Source: Scenedesmus sp. ARA3 (Eukaryota > Chlorophyta > Chlorophyceae > Sphaeropleales > Scenedesmaceae). Taken from it: a stretch of 64,000 nucleotides of DNA. The stretch is taken from assembly GCA_004335835.1 (NCBI GenBank), contig RWJK01001731.1:62426-126425 (forward strand), given 5' to 3'. The notes under the pieces were generated by a model that ran no database searches, was not told where the DNA came from, and saw only the letters and a list, made by a program, of their open reading frames with translations. Positions 47,024 to 59,207 of the stretch are shown piece after piece (the first letter of the stretch is position 1; each line of letters starts with the position of its first letter). Made by a program: the position numbers and the translations under genes.

Positions 47024-47553
47024 GCTGCTGCCTGCATGCAGCCACCCACAGCTGGGTCGAGTGCCCGACAGGGCTGCTTGCCACCCTGTCTGCTAAAGTT
47101 TACATACATAATACACGGAAGTCATCGCTCATTGGACTGCATGGCTGCTTGAAGAACTTGGCGCGTAGTTTGGCGCTGCACGTACGAGCATGTCTTGAGC
47201 ACCCGTTTCTGTTGGGCCAGAGAACCATTTTAACAACTTCCCAACACCACCATTCTTGACAGGGCAGACCCGAATCCCTGGTCACTCTGGTGACAGTTAC
47301 ATACATAGACGTCAGCTGTGCTCAGCACTGCTGCACGTGACGTGCTGCACTACCTGCATCAGCTATGTTTGTGCGTAAGCCCGCAGATCAGATCAAAGGC
47401 AACATTATCAGATTGCAATGACCTTTGCTGCAACATCAGCATCAGCGGCAAGGCCAGCTACTCCGCACACCTGCAGGAGTAGCACTGCCAAGCAAGCACT
47501 GCCAAGCAAGCACTGCTGTACTAAGGTCGCTGCAGCTTTGGTAGCACCCGAGC
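47024..47553. other. Intergenic stretch between two minus-strand genes
   Basis: Upstream of the coiled-coil gene and downstream of the Sel1-repeat gene. Two short direct repeats of a CAAGCACTGC unit occur near 47490-47515. No coding content was seen. Confidence 0.45.
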
Positions 47554-48975
47554 TCAAGCCGCTGCAGTATGTTGTGATGAGTAGCGCTGCTGCTGCTGCT
47601 GCTGCGGGTAGCCTGAACCACCGCCACCACCGCCGCCCGCCCTGCGTGCTGCCCTGCGCCGCTCCTCCTGCGCCATCAGTGCCCGCAGCCGGCCCCTGGG
47701 GTCCGGGTCATCAGTCGCAAACAGCTCGTCCAGGCTGGCAGGCACACCCATGTTCCTGTGGCAGCAGCAGCACCAGCAGCACGCAGGCATCAACAGCACC
47801 ACGGCATGCAGCTCATCACCACACAGAAAACCATGCTGGACAGCTTCAAGCGGGGACTGTTGTTTGCAAGCGGCAGCTGCACCAGCAGTAAGCTGCATTC
47901 CAGGCATCATGCTAGGAGTTGCTCGTGTGCGTACTGTTCCTGCACGTCAAACACAATCACGCATGCTGGTGCTTTGCTGCATCGTGCCGCCAAATGCAGT
48001 GCCTGGCAGAACAGCTTCCCAGCTGCAGCCGTATCCGCAAAGCCGCCGCCTCACCGCGCCTTGCGCACCCACTCCTGCGCCAGCGCGATGTTGCGCTGGC
48101 AGCCCTGGCCGTGCAGGTACATCTTGGCCAGGCGCAGCATGGCGTTGGGGTCGGCCTCGCGCGCATTCTGCACGCAGCACCAGCAGCAGCAGCAGCAGCA
48201 GGCGGCATGGTTGATAACGGCATTGTGCATTGAATGTGGAGCGCAGTGCGCCTGTGTGCTGCACGCAGCCCCCAACCCTGTGTTGAGCAGGTGCCAAGCC
48301 TCTGCAGCATGCTGCACGCACAAGGCTTCCAATACATTCAGCGCTATCAGTGTGGCAGGCTAGTGCTGTCGTGGCGCCTGCTGCCATGCCTGCCATTGAT
48401 GGCTTCTGCCTTGCTGCCGCCGCTGCTGCTGCTGCCAGGCCCTGCTGCTGCAGCCTACCTCCAGCTCCTCAACAAACCACTGCCGCTCCTTGAAGCGAAT
48501 CAGGTCCTGCAGGGGTATGCGCCCATCGTTCCTGCGCTAGGGAGCAACAGTGCAGATGTTCAGCCGACACGCCCAGCTGTAAGCACCCTGGCTATCTGCT
48601 GCTGTCACATAATCAGCGTTGGGACCAGTTCTTGGCAGCAATGCTGCAGGCAGGGTACCTGGCCCACCTGTCTGCTCTGCTGCCTTTTTGTCGCTTGCCC
48701 TTGCGCTGCTGCCGCATTACAAAGAGTCCTGCTGCTGCTGCGCAGGCACAGACAGTGCTGGCAGCAACCGTCAATGCTTTCCTATCCCTCAGGAGGTTGC
48801 TGCATCTGTGCCTTGGGTCAGCTACGGTGTCTGCTATGCTGCTGCCTTCTACTGCTGCCGCTGCTGCTGCTGCCGCTGCCCCTGCATTATTTCTGTCCGA
48901 GTCTCTGAAGCAGAAGCGTTTCACGGCACCACAAACCACTCCACCTACAGCACCTAAGGCAAACACGTGCAGCAT
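47554..48975 (-). CDS. Sel1-like repeat protein with N-terminal hydrophobic segments, 231 aa
   Basis: Seen: exons 48668-48975, 48459-48531, 48055-48167 and 47554-47755 join in frame. Two hydrophobic stretches occur in exon 1 (FALGAVGGVVCGAV; ALTVAASTVCACAAAAGLFV) with a basic run after the second (QQRKGKRQKGSR). Exon 2 reads GRIPLQDLIRFKERQWFVEE. Exon 3 is one canonical Sel1 repeat (DPNAMLRLAKMYLHGQGCQR, then NIALAQEWVRKA). The tail is acidic, then Arg-rich, then Gly/Gln-rich. Known: Sel1 repeats are TPR-like scaffolds, often in ER quality control or signalling. Inferred: a small membrane-anchored adaptor. With only one clear repeat it may need partners to build a solenoid. Confidence 0.74.
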
Positions 48976-49335
48976 GGTGCCTGTGCACTCAATAGCATCC
49001 TAGTCTTGACTTGAGAGCAGCAGCAGCAGCGTCCTATGCGTTTCCACAGGCGAAAGAGGCGAATCAAGTATTAGCATTTGTGATGTGAAGCATTCAAAAC
49101 AATATGCAGCAGCGACACCAATTGTCACCGCCACTACGAACCCTCAGTAACACCGGGACCGCCGGTTCTTCAGCACGCCGACGCCATCTCTCCTCCAGAG
49201 CGCAAGGTCAAGGTTAAATATGGTCAAACATTAGTCTGTTCAAGCAACGTTGATAGTCTGGTTTCATAAATGTAGCCTGGCAGTGCAGCAGATGAGTGCC
49301 ACCCACCTGCTGCACAGGCTGCCTGATCATCAGGC
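48976..49335. promoter_or_regulatory. Divergent upstream region, Sel1-repeat gene (-) / orphan nuclear-type gene (+)
   Basis: About 360 bases between two outward start codons, expected to hold both promoters and 5' UTRs. No named element was recognised. Confidence 0.4.
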
Positions 49336-49451
49336 ATGGACCGCCGAGCTCGCTATGGCCATGTCGACAGAGCGAGGCTGCTGGGGGAGGGCAGTGTGCT
49401 GGGACAGCTTGTGAGAGCCCAGCAGCAACAGCGGCAGCAGCAGGAGGATGT

Positions 49452-49496
<45 letters not shown>

Positions 49497-51145
49497 TGCT
49501 GCAGCAGATGAGCACGAGGCAGCACAGCTCACCTGGCTAGAGCTTTGGGAGGCAAGGTGGGCCTGACAGCAGCAGCTGTCTGAGGTCTTTGCAGACAGCA
49601 GACCTGTGAAGCCACTGGTAACACATCCACTTGCAACCTGGCTGGCGTGATGTGTCTGCAGGACCACATGTGGCAATGTGGGGCTGGCCATGCAAGAAGA
49701 CCAGCACAGGTGGGTGCAAAAGCTGGCATGCGGCAGCAGTGACATTAACTCAGCAGCTGGGCTGGCGGCAGGATGCAGCGGGGCACACCACATGCCTGCA
49801 CGGGGCTGTAGGCACCCACTGAGGCTGTTGAGCATGTGCTGCTCCATGCTCAGCCGCGTGTGTGCTGCCTGTTCTTGTTGCTACAGGCACCATCAGCTGC
49901 AGCTGTGGTGGCCACAGCAGCTGCAGGCCAAGCAGAAGAAGAAGCACGCCCAGAGCCAGCAGGCGCAGCTGCTGCGCTACAGCACAGCAATGGCACGGGC
50001 GCTGCAGCGCCAGGGGCGGCAGCAAGGACTAGCGGCACCCAGGCGGCCGGCAGCAGCAGCAGCAAGCGCAGTGCATCACAGTGTAACAGACCTGCTGTTT
50101 GGCCCACCCGCACACAAAAGGATGCCGCAGGAGCGAGTGGCTGGGTCCAGCAGGCCAGCTGGTGGAAGCACTGGGCAGGCAAGGGCAGCCGCTGACTGGG
50201 TGTGCTGCAACCGGCTGCTGCCAGACGCTGTGGGAGCTGCAGCTGCTGGGCGAGTCGCAGCAGTGAAAAGGTGATGTGTTGGTGATCACCTTGCTATCAT
50301 GACAGACTGTGCCCAGGCAGCTGTGTCATTGTGCACTAGATTGCTGGCCATCTGGCGTCCACACTCCTCTACTCTCCAGTTCTCGCTGCACTGGCCTGAC
50401 GTCTGCTGCCTTCTACCACTGCTACTTTTGCTGCTGCTGTTGCTGCTGTTGCTGATGACCGTGCTCCTCAGGCCTGTTGTGTGTGGCATGCTGAACGCTG
50501 CTGTGCAGCAGCGCTGCGCTGCCTGCGGCGCAGCCAGGTGGGACGGCCCTGGGGGGCAGCTGCAGCTGCGGCTGCTGGCAGCGCTGCGCACAGCAGACCT
50601 GGACGCGACCAGCGTGAAGCAGGTGAGGCCGGCAGCAAGCGGCAGCAGCTCTGCATCAGCTGCTGCAGTGCCGTGCGTGCCGCCAGACACATAGTATGTC
50701 CTGCATGCCTGGCCACTGACTTATGATGTGTCACGCTAGGCATTGCGGTGCTGTTGCTTGTATGAAAGACAAGTCCGTATGCTGCTGTTGCAGCAGTCAT
50801 CGAGGTGCCCCTGCAGGACAGCTGTTGCAACAGGTAGTTATGTGCTGCTGTTTCGCGCAGGTTGCTGCCCGCCTGGCAGCAGAGTCCAGCAGCAATCCCA
50901 GCGTTGGGCTGCAGCCTCCTGCTGCTGCTGTGAAAGCAGAGGTGGCTGCATTCCTTGCAGCAAGGAACTCTCTCACAGCAGCAGCTGCACGACCAACAGC
51001 AGCAGCAGTAGTAGTTTCTACATCCCGGTCTGGTGTGGGGCGTAGCGTCAGATGTCAGGATGCGCAAGGCCACCAGCTGCTGCCGCCTGGCTGCCCTGCT
51101 GTGGCCAGCAGCGTGTACACCAGCCTGCTGACATGGATGCAGGGC

Positions 51146-51177
<32 letters not shown>

Positions 51178-51660
51178 CAATGCAGACGAAACTGCCGTCA
51201 GGCTGCAGGGAGCGGCAGCAGCAGCTGCTGCGCTTGCTCCAGCCCTGATGACTGGTGTGTTCAGGCAGCAGAACAAGCTGGCAGAGGGCGGCAGTAAGCT
51301 GGTAAGCGTTGCATGACGCAGCCAGCCACCTGCTCAGGGTATGCCTTGCAGCGTCCGGCAACTTGTAGCCCTGTGTCCCCTACCATGTCTGCTCAGGATT
51401 GGCCTCCTGCTGCGGCTGCTGCTGTAATTTGACCGAATCATACGGCTCCTGGATGTGTGTGTTGCAGGTGCCTGGCGCCATCCAAGCATGGATAGGAGAC
51501 CTGATTGAGTATGCAGCAGCAGCAGCAGCAGCAGATAGCATCGGCAGCCAGCCTGCCACTGGCCCGCTGCAACCAGCCCCACACGCCAGACCACTGCCTG
51601 ACTGGACCGTGCAGCAGCTGCTTGACAGGCCGGGGGCGGTGCTGAGGCAGGAGCTGGCAG

Positions 51661-51708
<48 letters not shown>

Positions 51709-52518
51709 AGGGCAGCAGCAGCGGTGGGCTGCCTGCTGTGGTGTCGCGGTATGTGCTGGAGCCTGATGGCTACGAGATGGTGGTGAGGGCGGTGCCACCC
51801 CGGGAGTGGCTGGGTCAGCGCTGGGCCAGCGACAGCGCCAAGCGGCGGCGGCTGCCAGCTGGCGATGCTGCTGATGGTGAAGCTGACCTGGCGGCCACCG
51901 AGTACATGTGAGCGGGCAGCGGCACATAACACACACTGCTGGTGTTGACCTGGCGGCGCAGCCAGTGTGGGAGCTAGAGCTAGCTCAGTGGCAGCTGGTG
52001 TCCTATCCTGAACACTGACAGCTCTTTGCTGGCGGACAGCAGGGGCAGTGTCAAGCAGCCGCAGGCTGTAGGTGTGCTGCTTATGCTGCAGCTAGTTGTT
52101 GGTGAAGCTTCCTGCTGTCTGTTATTGAGGGCACTGTGCGCTTGGCACTGTGGTTGGTGCCGCATTTGTGCATCCATCCCAAGAACACAGCAGCAGCAGC
52201 CTGCATGCTAGGTATGTACTGCACAATGATGCGGCAACACTTTGCTGGCTGCTCCTGTCGTGTGTGTACCTGTCTGCTGGCCGCAGTGAGTGCAGCGACT
52301 GGGCTACAATAGTGGCCGTGCGCCGGCATGTGCATCACATCTGGTCCGCATGGTGTGCCTTGGCAAGCAGAAGCAGCACCCAGCAGCAGCAGCACGGCTG
52401 GAGCTACACCACTGCAGCTGAGCAGCAGCTGCAGCAGAGTCTGCTGGAGCAGCGTCAGCGCGTGCAGCGGGCGTGGGGCACAGCGCCGGCATTCGAGCTC
52501 AGGCACAGCCTCAGGCCC

Positions 52519-52549
<31 letters not shown>

Positions 52550-52577
52550 GACAGCACACACGCCGGCGCCGGCAGTC

Positions 52578-52610
<33 letters not shown>

Positions 52611-53616
52611 CGATGGCAGGCAGAGAGCTGGCGGCGGGGCTGGGACACAGCAGCAACAGGCTGCAGCTGCTGCTGCTGAAGGGCCCTCGGCTGCTGCTGG
52701 TGCACGGCACCGCAGGCAGAGTGCGCAGGCAGCTGCTAAGGCTGCTGCAGGTGCAGGGCCTGCTGCTGCCAGTCAGCACACTGCTGGCCAAGAGCTGCAG
52801 AAAGGCAGCAGCAGCAGGAAGCGGTCAAGAGAGGCACAGGAGCAGGGGCAGCAACAGGATGCAGCTGGTGCTAGTCAGGCGCTTGCTGGCGCATCCAGTT
52901 CGCAGCACGAGCAACAGCAGAAGCGAGCCAGGCGCGTGACACGGTCTGCAGCTGCTGCAGTGGCAGATGCTGCAGTCGCAGGTGATGCTGGCATGGTGAG
53001 GCCAAAGCCCGTGCAGCAGCGAGGCTTTAGCAGCCCCTCTAAGCATGATGGCAGCAGCAGCAGCAGCAGCAGCAGTAGCAACGACAGCAGCAGTAGTAGC
53101 AGTGACAGCAGTAGCAGCAGTGAAGATGACGGGATTGCGAGTGCCTCCACAGCCAGTGGCAGCGGCTCTGACAGTGACTGGGTGGACAGTGATGATGAAG
53201 CCCGCAGGCACAGCAGAGCCAGGCGCCGCCGCAGTTCGTCTGTTGCCAGCGACAACCCAGCTGTTGCTGCCGCCGGTGCCGCTGCTGACGAGCTGGAAGC
53301 CGGCTTTGATGTGTTTCTGGCTAGCCTGGATGACCTCATGGCAGTGCCTGGGGCTGTCCCACACAGTGAGGCCTTCAGGCCCAGGCCTGGCAGTGCATGG
53401 CAGCCGGCTGGGACGGCTGCAGCAGCAGCCCAGCAGCAGCAGAGACCTCAAATTGTGCGGGAGGGCGCTGGTGGCGCAGCCCGCTGGGCAGATCTGCCAA
53501 GCGGCATGCGCACTGTGCTGCAGCAGGCGGCAGCGATGGGGCTGTCAGACCTAGTGCTGCAGCGCGCAGCAGTACGCCTTCAGGCGCTGCTGCCACCCCG
53601 TCCTGTGGAAATTTAA
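49336..53616 (+). CDS. Unrecognised Q/A/S-rich, nuclear-looking protein, 1004 aa
   Basis: Seen: seven exons (49336-49556, 49662-49709, 49887-50270, 50472-50622, 50861-51301, 51468-51907, 52287-53616) join with consistent phases. Order: a basic N-terminus (MDRRARYGHVDRARLLGEGS), a run of 14 Gln, LTWLELWEAR, WWPQQLQAKQKKKHAQ, HHSVTDLLFGPPAHKRMP, a CAAC cysteine pair, VYTSLLTWMQGK, VPGAIQAWIGDLIEY, LPDWTVQQLLDRPGAVLRQ, 14 Ala, YVLEPDGYEMVVRAVPPREW, then a basic QKRARRVTRS, a Ser run, acidic SDSDWVDSDDE, and a folded-looking C-terminus (FDVFLASLDDLMAVPG; WADLPSGMRTVLQQAAAMG). Inferred: the basic patches and acidic/Ser tracts suggest a nuclear or chromatin-associated protein. The W-rich blocks look conserved, the tracts do not. 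I do not recognise a family and assign no function. Confidence 0.7.
49453..49494 (+). repeat. (CAG)14 encoding polyglutamine
   Basis: A perfect 14-unit CAG run in exon 1 of the orphan gene. Confidence 0.95.
51663..51704 (+). repeat. (GCT)14 encoding polyalanine
   Basis: A perfect 14-unit GCT run in exon 6 of the orphan gene, the same length as the CAG run in its exon 1 but on the other strand and in the alanine frame. Confidence 0.95.
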
Positions 53617-53871
53617 AATTTTCGGTGTCTTTCAACGCTGCTGGCACCCATTATGATACCTTCGTGACTGCTTGGTAACTGAGCCCTGAAGTTACACCTC
53701 CTGTAACACAGGGTCATGAATGTTGCTGCTGAACGTTCCGCATCGCAAGGCCGTGTGAAGGATTCAGGGGCACAGTGTGAGTGTGTATGTGTAGCACAGC
53801 GAGCAGGATGGAAGCAGACATGCTGGCGACAGTGTAGAACGTGTTCGTAGAGGAGCTGCTTGACAGCCACC
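53617..53871 (+). other. Short intergenic stretch with candidate poly(A) signal
   Basis: Only 255 bases separate the stop of the orphan gene from the Rit1-family ATG on the same strand. A TGTAA lies at 53702-53706, about 90 bases after the stop. Confidence 0.45.
53702..53706 (+). terminator. Candidate polyadenylation signal TGTAA
   Basis: Chlorophyte-type pentamer at a normal short distance after the stop codon of the orphan gene, and before the next same-strand gene. Confidence 0.45.
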
Positions 53872-56800
53872 ATGCCGTTTGAAACGATATCATCGAAACA
53901 AAGCATTTATAAGCTTTGCAGAGAGCTGAAAAAGGAAGAGCACTCGCTGTTCAACTGCCTCTCAAGCATAGTGGACGATGCTGCCTTCTGCAGTGAGATT
54001 CGCGTGCTTTACCCGGACTTACCGCTTCTGGCTAACCTCAGATGCGGTCTATGGTATGCACCTCGCCCGGACGGGACTTGCTACTTCAAGTCCACCGACG
54101 GGCATCAGCATAACCAGACCTTCTCTACAACTCGCCTGAACTGGCACGTCGCTGAGATTGCGGCACGCAAGGGAGGATGTATCATTGTGGACGCAACACG
54201 GAAGGGGAAGAGAGCGCCGGTGAGAAGCAGCAAGGCAGCTGCAGTAGGCAGCAACTGCTGAGCATGGCTTGATCTGGCACCTGGCAGCTGGCAGTCACTG
54301 AGTGCTGCCACACTGGCTTATGCAATTACAATAGCAGCCTTCATGCCACTGTTCATTTGCAGCATCCTGTGCAAGGGCCTCACCTGCACACACCACTGCA
54401 CTTCACTGTCTGTGCTGCAGGATGCAATGAGCAAGACCATCCCCATCTGGGCGGCAGTGCTCAACAGGGCAGTTGCTCGTGTGCGGCTGCACGACGCGCA
54501 GAAAGAGCAGCGGCGCCGCTCGTACACCACGCAGGATGGCGAGGTGCTGACTCCAGTAGCAGACACACAGACCAGCATCTCTGTGCGCACAGATGAGCCA
54601 TGCATCGTCAGCTCCTGCAGCTCCGCAGCAACGCACGCGCCTCAGCTGCAGCACCAACAGCAATCTCAGCAACAGCATGTGCAGCAGCAGCAGCATGCGC
54701 TAGTGCAGCAGCAGCAGCGGCAGCAGCATAGTTTAGCGCAGCAGCAGCACGCTAGCTCCACGTGCAGCAGTGCTGCTGAGGTGGAGGAGCTGCTGCTCGA
54801 CTGCATGGGTGACAGCTGCATGGAGCTGCTGTCAGCGGGCCTGTCAGTGGCTGTTGCACGGCCCAGCACGCCTGACCAGCCACACGCGCAGCACATGTAC
54901 AGCCAGCTGCAGCGGCCCCCCAACTATGCAGGAGTGGGCGGCAGCCCATCATCGCGGGCAGCCGCGCTGCACCGCAGCATGTCGCTGCACATCTCGCCGC
55001 AGCCGTCGCTGCAGGAGTGGCTGGATGAGACAGATGTGCGGCACAGGCTTGCGCTGCTGCACCACGACTGCGGCATCTCACCAAAAAGGCGCATCCCACG
55101 TGTGTCGTGCCACACCATCGGCCGCGAGAGCAGCGTTGACGCTAGCGCTGCGTTTGGCGCTGCTGCAGAGGTGCCAGCAGTGCTGTTTGCCAGCTCTGCC
55201 CCTGCTAGCAGCTGCCTGCTTGGCAGCTCCCCTCCACACAGCGGTGGCTGTGTGCAAGCCTTTTGTGTTGACGAGCCCATAGCAGCAGCAGCAGTGGGAC
55301 CAGAGCAGCAGCAGCAGCAGGAGCAGCAGCACTTTGAGCAACAACACCAGCAAGCACTACTGTCAGCAGCAGCACCACCAGCTGCGGTAGCAGGTGTTGC
55401 AGGCAGCCAGCCAGCCGCAGCTGGCTTCAGCATAGGCACTGGCGACGCAGCAGAGCCTGTGACGCCGCGCTTGGGCTGCTGCGGTGCACTGTCAGCCGAG
55501 TTCAACAGCATACATGAAGCACTGCAGGACGAGCAGCAGCAGCCAGCCGCCGCAGTGGCAGCCAGCAGCTGTGGCATGCCGGCACTGCAGCAGCTGTGCC
55601 AGCTGGAGCAGCATGAGGTGCAGTGGGGCTTGCAGCTGCCTGCAAACGGCCCGCCGACTGTAGGGTCAGCAGTGTCAGTCAGCGGTGGCGACCTTGGCGC
55701 TGCAGCAGGCGAGTCGTGCGCAGACTTTGCGTTCCCTTCGCCCCACCAGCTCGCCCAAAGTGTCGCGTCGTCGCTGGCAGAGGCTGGCAGCTCAGTGTGC
55801 AGGCCTGGCACGGCAGCAGGGCATGGCAGCAGCATGAGCAGTAGCTGCGGGGCCAGTGGGCTGGCGCTGCCTGAGATGCCTGTGGTGGTGCTGAATGGCA
55901 CCAGCCACCAACCGGGTGATGCAGCAAGCATCCTGGACATTTGGCGCAGCACAGACTTAGAGGACGTGGCGACGCTGCCAGGCATCACTGACTTCAAGCC
56001 TGGCGTGTATCATATGCCTGCGGAGCAGGATGTTGATGACGAGGAAGCTGCTGATTTTGGCTTTGGGCTTGTACAGCAACAGCAGCAAAAGCAGCAGCAG
56101 CATGTAGGTAGCAGCTGGGGCGTTGTGGATGGGCAGCAGGTTGCAGCAGCAGCGGCTGCTGCTAGCTTAGGCAGCAGCACAGACAGCAGTTGGATGGACG
56201 AGGAGACAGGAGTAGGTTACGATGGCCTGTGTGCGTTCGCGCCTCCGCCGGTGGCAGTGCCAGCAGCAGCCTGTGCTGCTGCTGACGACAGCAACAGCGC
56301 ATGCAGCGCCAGCAGCGCCGCGCGGCTGCGGCCGGGCAGCCCCAGCGCCTGCAGCAGCTGCAGCCACGACAGTGAGCTCAGCGCCGCCAGCAGCAGGAGC
56401 GCAGGTGCAGACCCTGCACGCGCTGCTGCTGACGCCGATGATGTTGCCGCAGCGGCAGCTGCTGCTGCTGCTGAGGTGGCATGGGACACAGGGCTGCACC
56501 TGCCGCTGTGGGTGCCTGCGCATGAGCGGCAGGCGATGGAGGCCAAGCTTGACGGCTGGGTGGAGCGGCTGCTGGAGGTTGGGGCTGACGTGCGCGGGCT
56601 GGCGGCGCGGCTGCGCAAGCCGCTGCGGCCGCTGTGGGTGACGCAGGACAGCCTGATCTGGACCAACCAGGTGGGTGGGTTGGAATGGCCACATGAAGTG
56701 CTATCACCATTCTGTGTGTGGTTTTGTGTGTTCTGCCTGCAAGCGGGCTTGGTAGCTTTGAGGGTGTTGTGCGCAGTTGACGGGCCGCCAGCGTAGGATT

Positions 56801-58942
56801 TGCGGTGGCCTGCAGCATGCTTGGACTGACCTGCGAGTGCTGAATGTGGTGTGCTGCTGCTGCTGCTGGCGCTGTGCAGGTGGCGCATCCCAGCAGCCTG
56901 CCGTTTACGCCGCTGCTGCTGGTCTCCGCCTCTCAGCCGCAGCAATGCCAGCGCCAGGCAGCGCGCGCGTATGGCGCCAGCGCAGCAGCCGGCGCAGGCA
57001 TGCAGGACTTGGACGACCTCAGCGACGATGAGCTGCCAGGCAGCGGCAGCAGCAGCAGCAAGGCAGCATCCAAGCTCGGCCGCGCACCGAGCAGGGCAGG
57101 CAGCAGCGCCCGTGGCAGCGGCAGCGGCGCGCAGCTCAGCAGCTGGTCGTACGTGTATGTGCCTGGCGCGGGCGATGACGAGGAGAGCTGGGCAGCGGGG
57201 CTCACGCCTGGCTTGTTCTGGGACAACTACGAGACGCTGCTCAGCTGCGGGCCGGCTGGCGTGGGCGCTGCCGTGAAGCAGCTGCTGGCGCACCACCGCA
57301 GCTTGGCGTATGGCAGGAGCAGCAGCAGCAGCATAGGGCAGCAGCTGCTGCAGGCTGCTTCCCAGCGTGCTGGGGCTTTGCCGTCAGCGCATGGCGTGGC
57401 GACTGACAGGCACCACCCTGCGCCCAAGGGCTGCGGAGGCGGCAGCGCCGCTGACGGCCTGTACGCGGAGGCAGCTGCCGCTGGGCTCAAAGTGGTGCGC
57501 GCTGCGCCGGGTGTGTACTGGCTGGGCAGCACTGGGCTTGCGCTGGGCAACCTGCAGGGCGCCAGCGCAGCAGATGTGTGGCGCACCGTGGATGCTGTGC
57601 TGTGCTGCGGCACTGCCATGTCGCCGGCGCTGCAGCAGGAGTACCAGTCGATGCAGCTGCAGTCGGAGGGCATGCCTGCTGTGCCTGGGGCCGGCGATGG
57701 CGATGGTCGGGGTGCAGTGTGCGGCAGTGCGCCAGGCGGTAGGCCCGGCTGGTGTGCTGCTGCCGCTGCTGGGCTGTGCTTCAAGCCGACATACTGCTGG
57801 CAGGGCAGCAGCCATGCGCTGAAGCCGCTGAGCAGCAGCTACAGCAGCTGCAGTGACTGGGCCCGCCAGAACCAGCAGCAGCAGCCACAGCAAGAGCAGC
57901 AAGCAGAGGTTGCTGCTGTTGCGGCTGGCGATGGCGATGGAGACGGTGACAACAGCAGCGGCTCTGCTGCAGCAGCAGAGGCCGGCATTGGCAACAACAA
58001 TTTCAGCATCAGCAGGCTTGAAGTGCCTGCTGCAGCCAAGCAGGGGGTCAGCCGCAAAGGCGGCATGCTTACTGAGCTGCTCAGCAAGTCCAAGCCTGCG
58101 CAGCGGCGGCAGCAGCAGCCTGCTGCAGCTATACGGCAACCAGATGGACGTACAGCAGCTAGGACTGGCAGCCATCACGCACACACTGGCAGTGCCGACA
58201 GCATCAGCAGCATTGGCAGCTGCGGCGTTGCCGCCAGTGAGAGCAGTAGCAGCTCCTCTGACAGCAACTGCAGCAGCGCCTACTACAGCACCAGCAGCGA
58301 CGACCATGCTGCTGTGCCTGTGGGTGTTGGCGGGCAGCAGCAGCAGCTGCCGCGGCTCAAGTGGCTGCCTGTGGAGTGTGCGAAGCGTGACAGGTCCAGC
58401 CTGAAGCAGCACCTGCAGGAGGCGCTGGAGTTTGTGTCAGCACACCTGGCTGCAGGCCACCTGGTGCTGCTGCATGATGTGGAGGGTGAGGCGCAGCAGC
58501 ACTAGCTATGGGCGCTGCAGCTTACCATTGATTTGTGTGGCTGGCACTTCCCTCGTCTTGTTTGCTGTCCCGTGGTGTAGGCGAGGTCGCAGCAGATGAC
58601 GTGGCACACACGCAGCGGAGTGTGCAATGTGTCGCAGCTGCTGATGTTCTAGATGCGCCTATTGCTTGGGCTAAGCAAGCTTCCTTTGGATATGCAAGGC
58701 CCAGCAACATTACCATTGACAGAGTCGCATGTATGTACCCTTGGCTTGCTCTGCTGCCACTGCTCGCTGCAATGCTTACTGCTGTGCTGCACGCTGCTCT
58801 TTGCAGGGCACGACAACTGCGTGTGCATGGCAGTCGCGATGCTACTTGCTTGCTTTACGCCTCCTGACGCAGCCGCAGCTGCCAGCGCGTCGGCTACAGC
58901 TGTGGACTGTGGCCCGCAGTTTGTGGCTGGCTGGGCAGCAGC

Positions 58943-58978
<36 letters not shown>

Positions 58979-59207
58979 GGCAGAGCCTGTGAGCAAGCAC
59001 AGCGTGAGGCAGCGGCTCGCGCTGGTGAGCAGCTGCTACCCTGCTGCGCGGCCCACGCGCGGCTCGCTGAAGCAGGTGTTCAACTTCTTTGAGGAGCGGC
59101 GCAGGGGAGGGGGAGGCGGCGGTAGCTGCAGCAGCGGCAAGGGCCGGCGCACTGCTGCCAGCCAAGCCCGGCGGCGAGCAGCGGCGCTGTCAAGCGACCT
59201 GAACTGA
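53872..59207 (+). CDS. RIT1: Initiator-tRNA 2'-O-ribosylphosphate transferase, Rit1 family, 1534 aa
   Basis: Seen: exons 53872-54219, 54421-56670, 56880-58485 and 58807-59207 join in frame. Family blocks in order: LFNCLSSIVDDAAFCSEI, LLANLRCGLWYAPRPDGTCY, FKSTDGH, FSTTRLNWHVAEIAARKGG, IIVDATRKGKRAP, DAMSKTIPIWAAVLNRAVAR; then a ~620-residue Ser/Gln/Ala-rich insertion; then LHLPLWVPAHERQAMEAKLD, LRKPLRPLWVTQDS, PFTPLLLVSAS, YVYVPGAGDDEESWAAGLTP, GLFWDNYETLL; then a DUSP-like C-terminal part with LEFVSAHLAAGHLVLLHDVE, DNCVCMAVAMLLACF and SLKQVFNFFEERR. Known: Rit1 attaches ribosyl phosphate to A64 of initiator tRNA-Met, keeping it out of elongation; the yeast enzyme is about 510 aa. Odd: this protein is about three times that size. 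ATG 53872 sits in a good ACCATG context. Confidence 0.92.
58942..58979 (+). repeat. (CAG)n encoding polyglutamine in the Rit1-family gene
   Basis: A CAG run in the last exon interrupts the DUSP-like region between AVDCGPQFVAGWAAA and the C-terminal VSKHSVRQRLALVSS block. Confidence 0.9.

Noticed and set aside
54924..55997. A 357-codon open frame on the - strand, with similar ones at 56217-57296 and 57384-58412
   Set aside because: They are antisense to Rit1-family exons with conserved domain blocks. Their composition is Ser/Ala/Cys noise.
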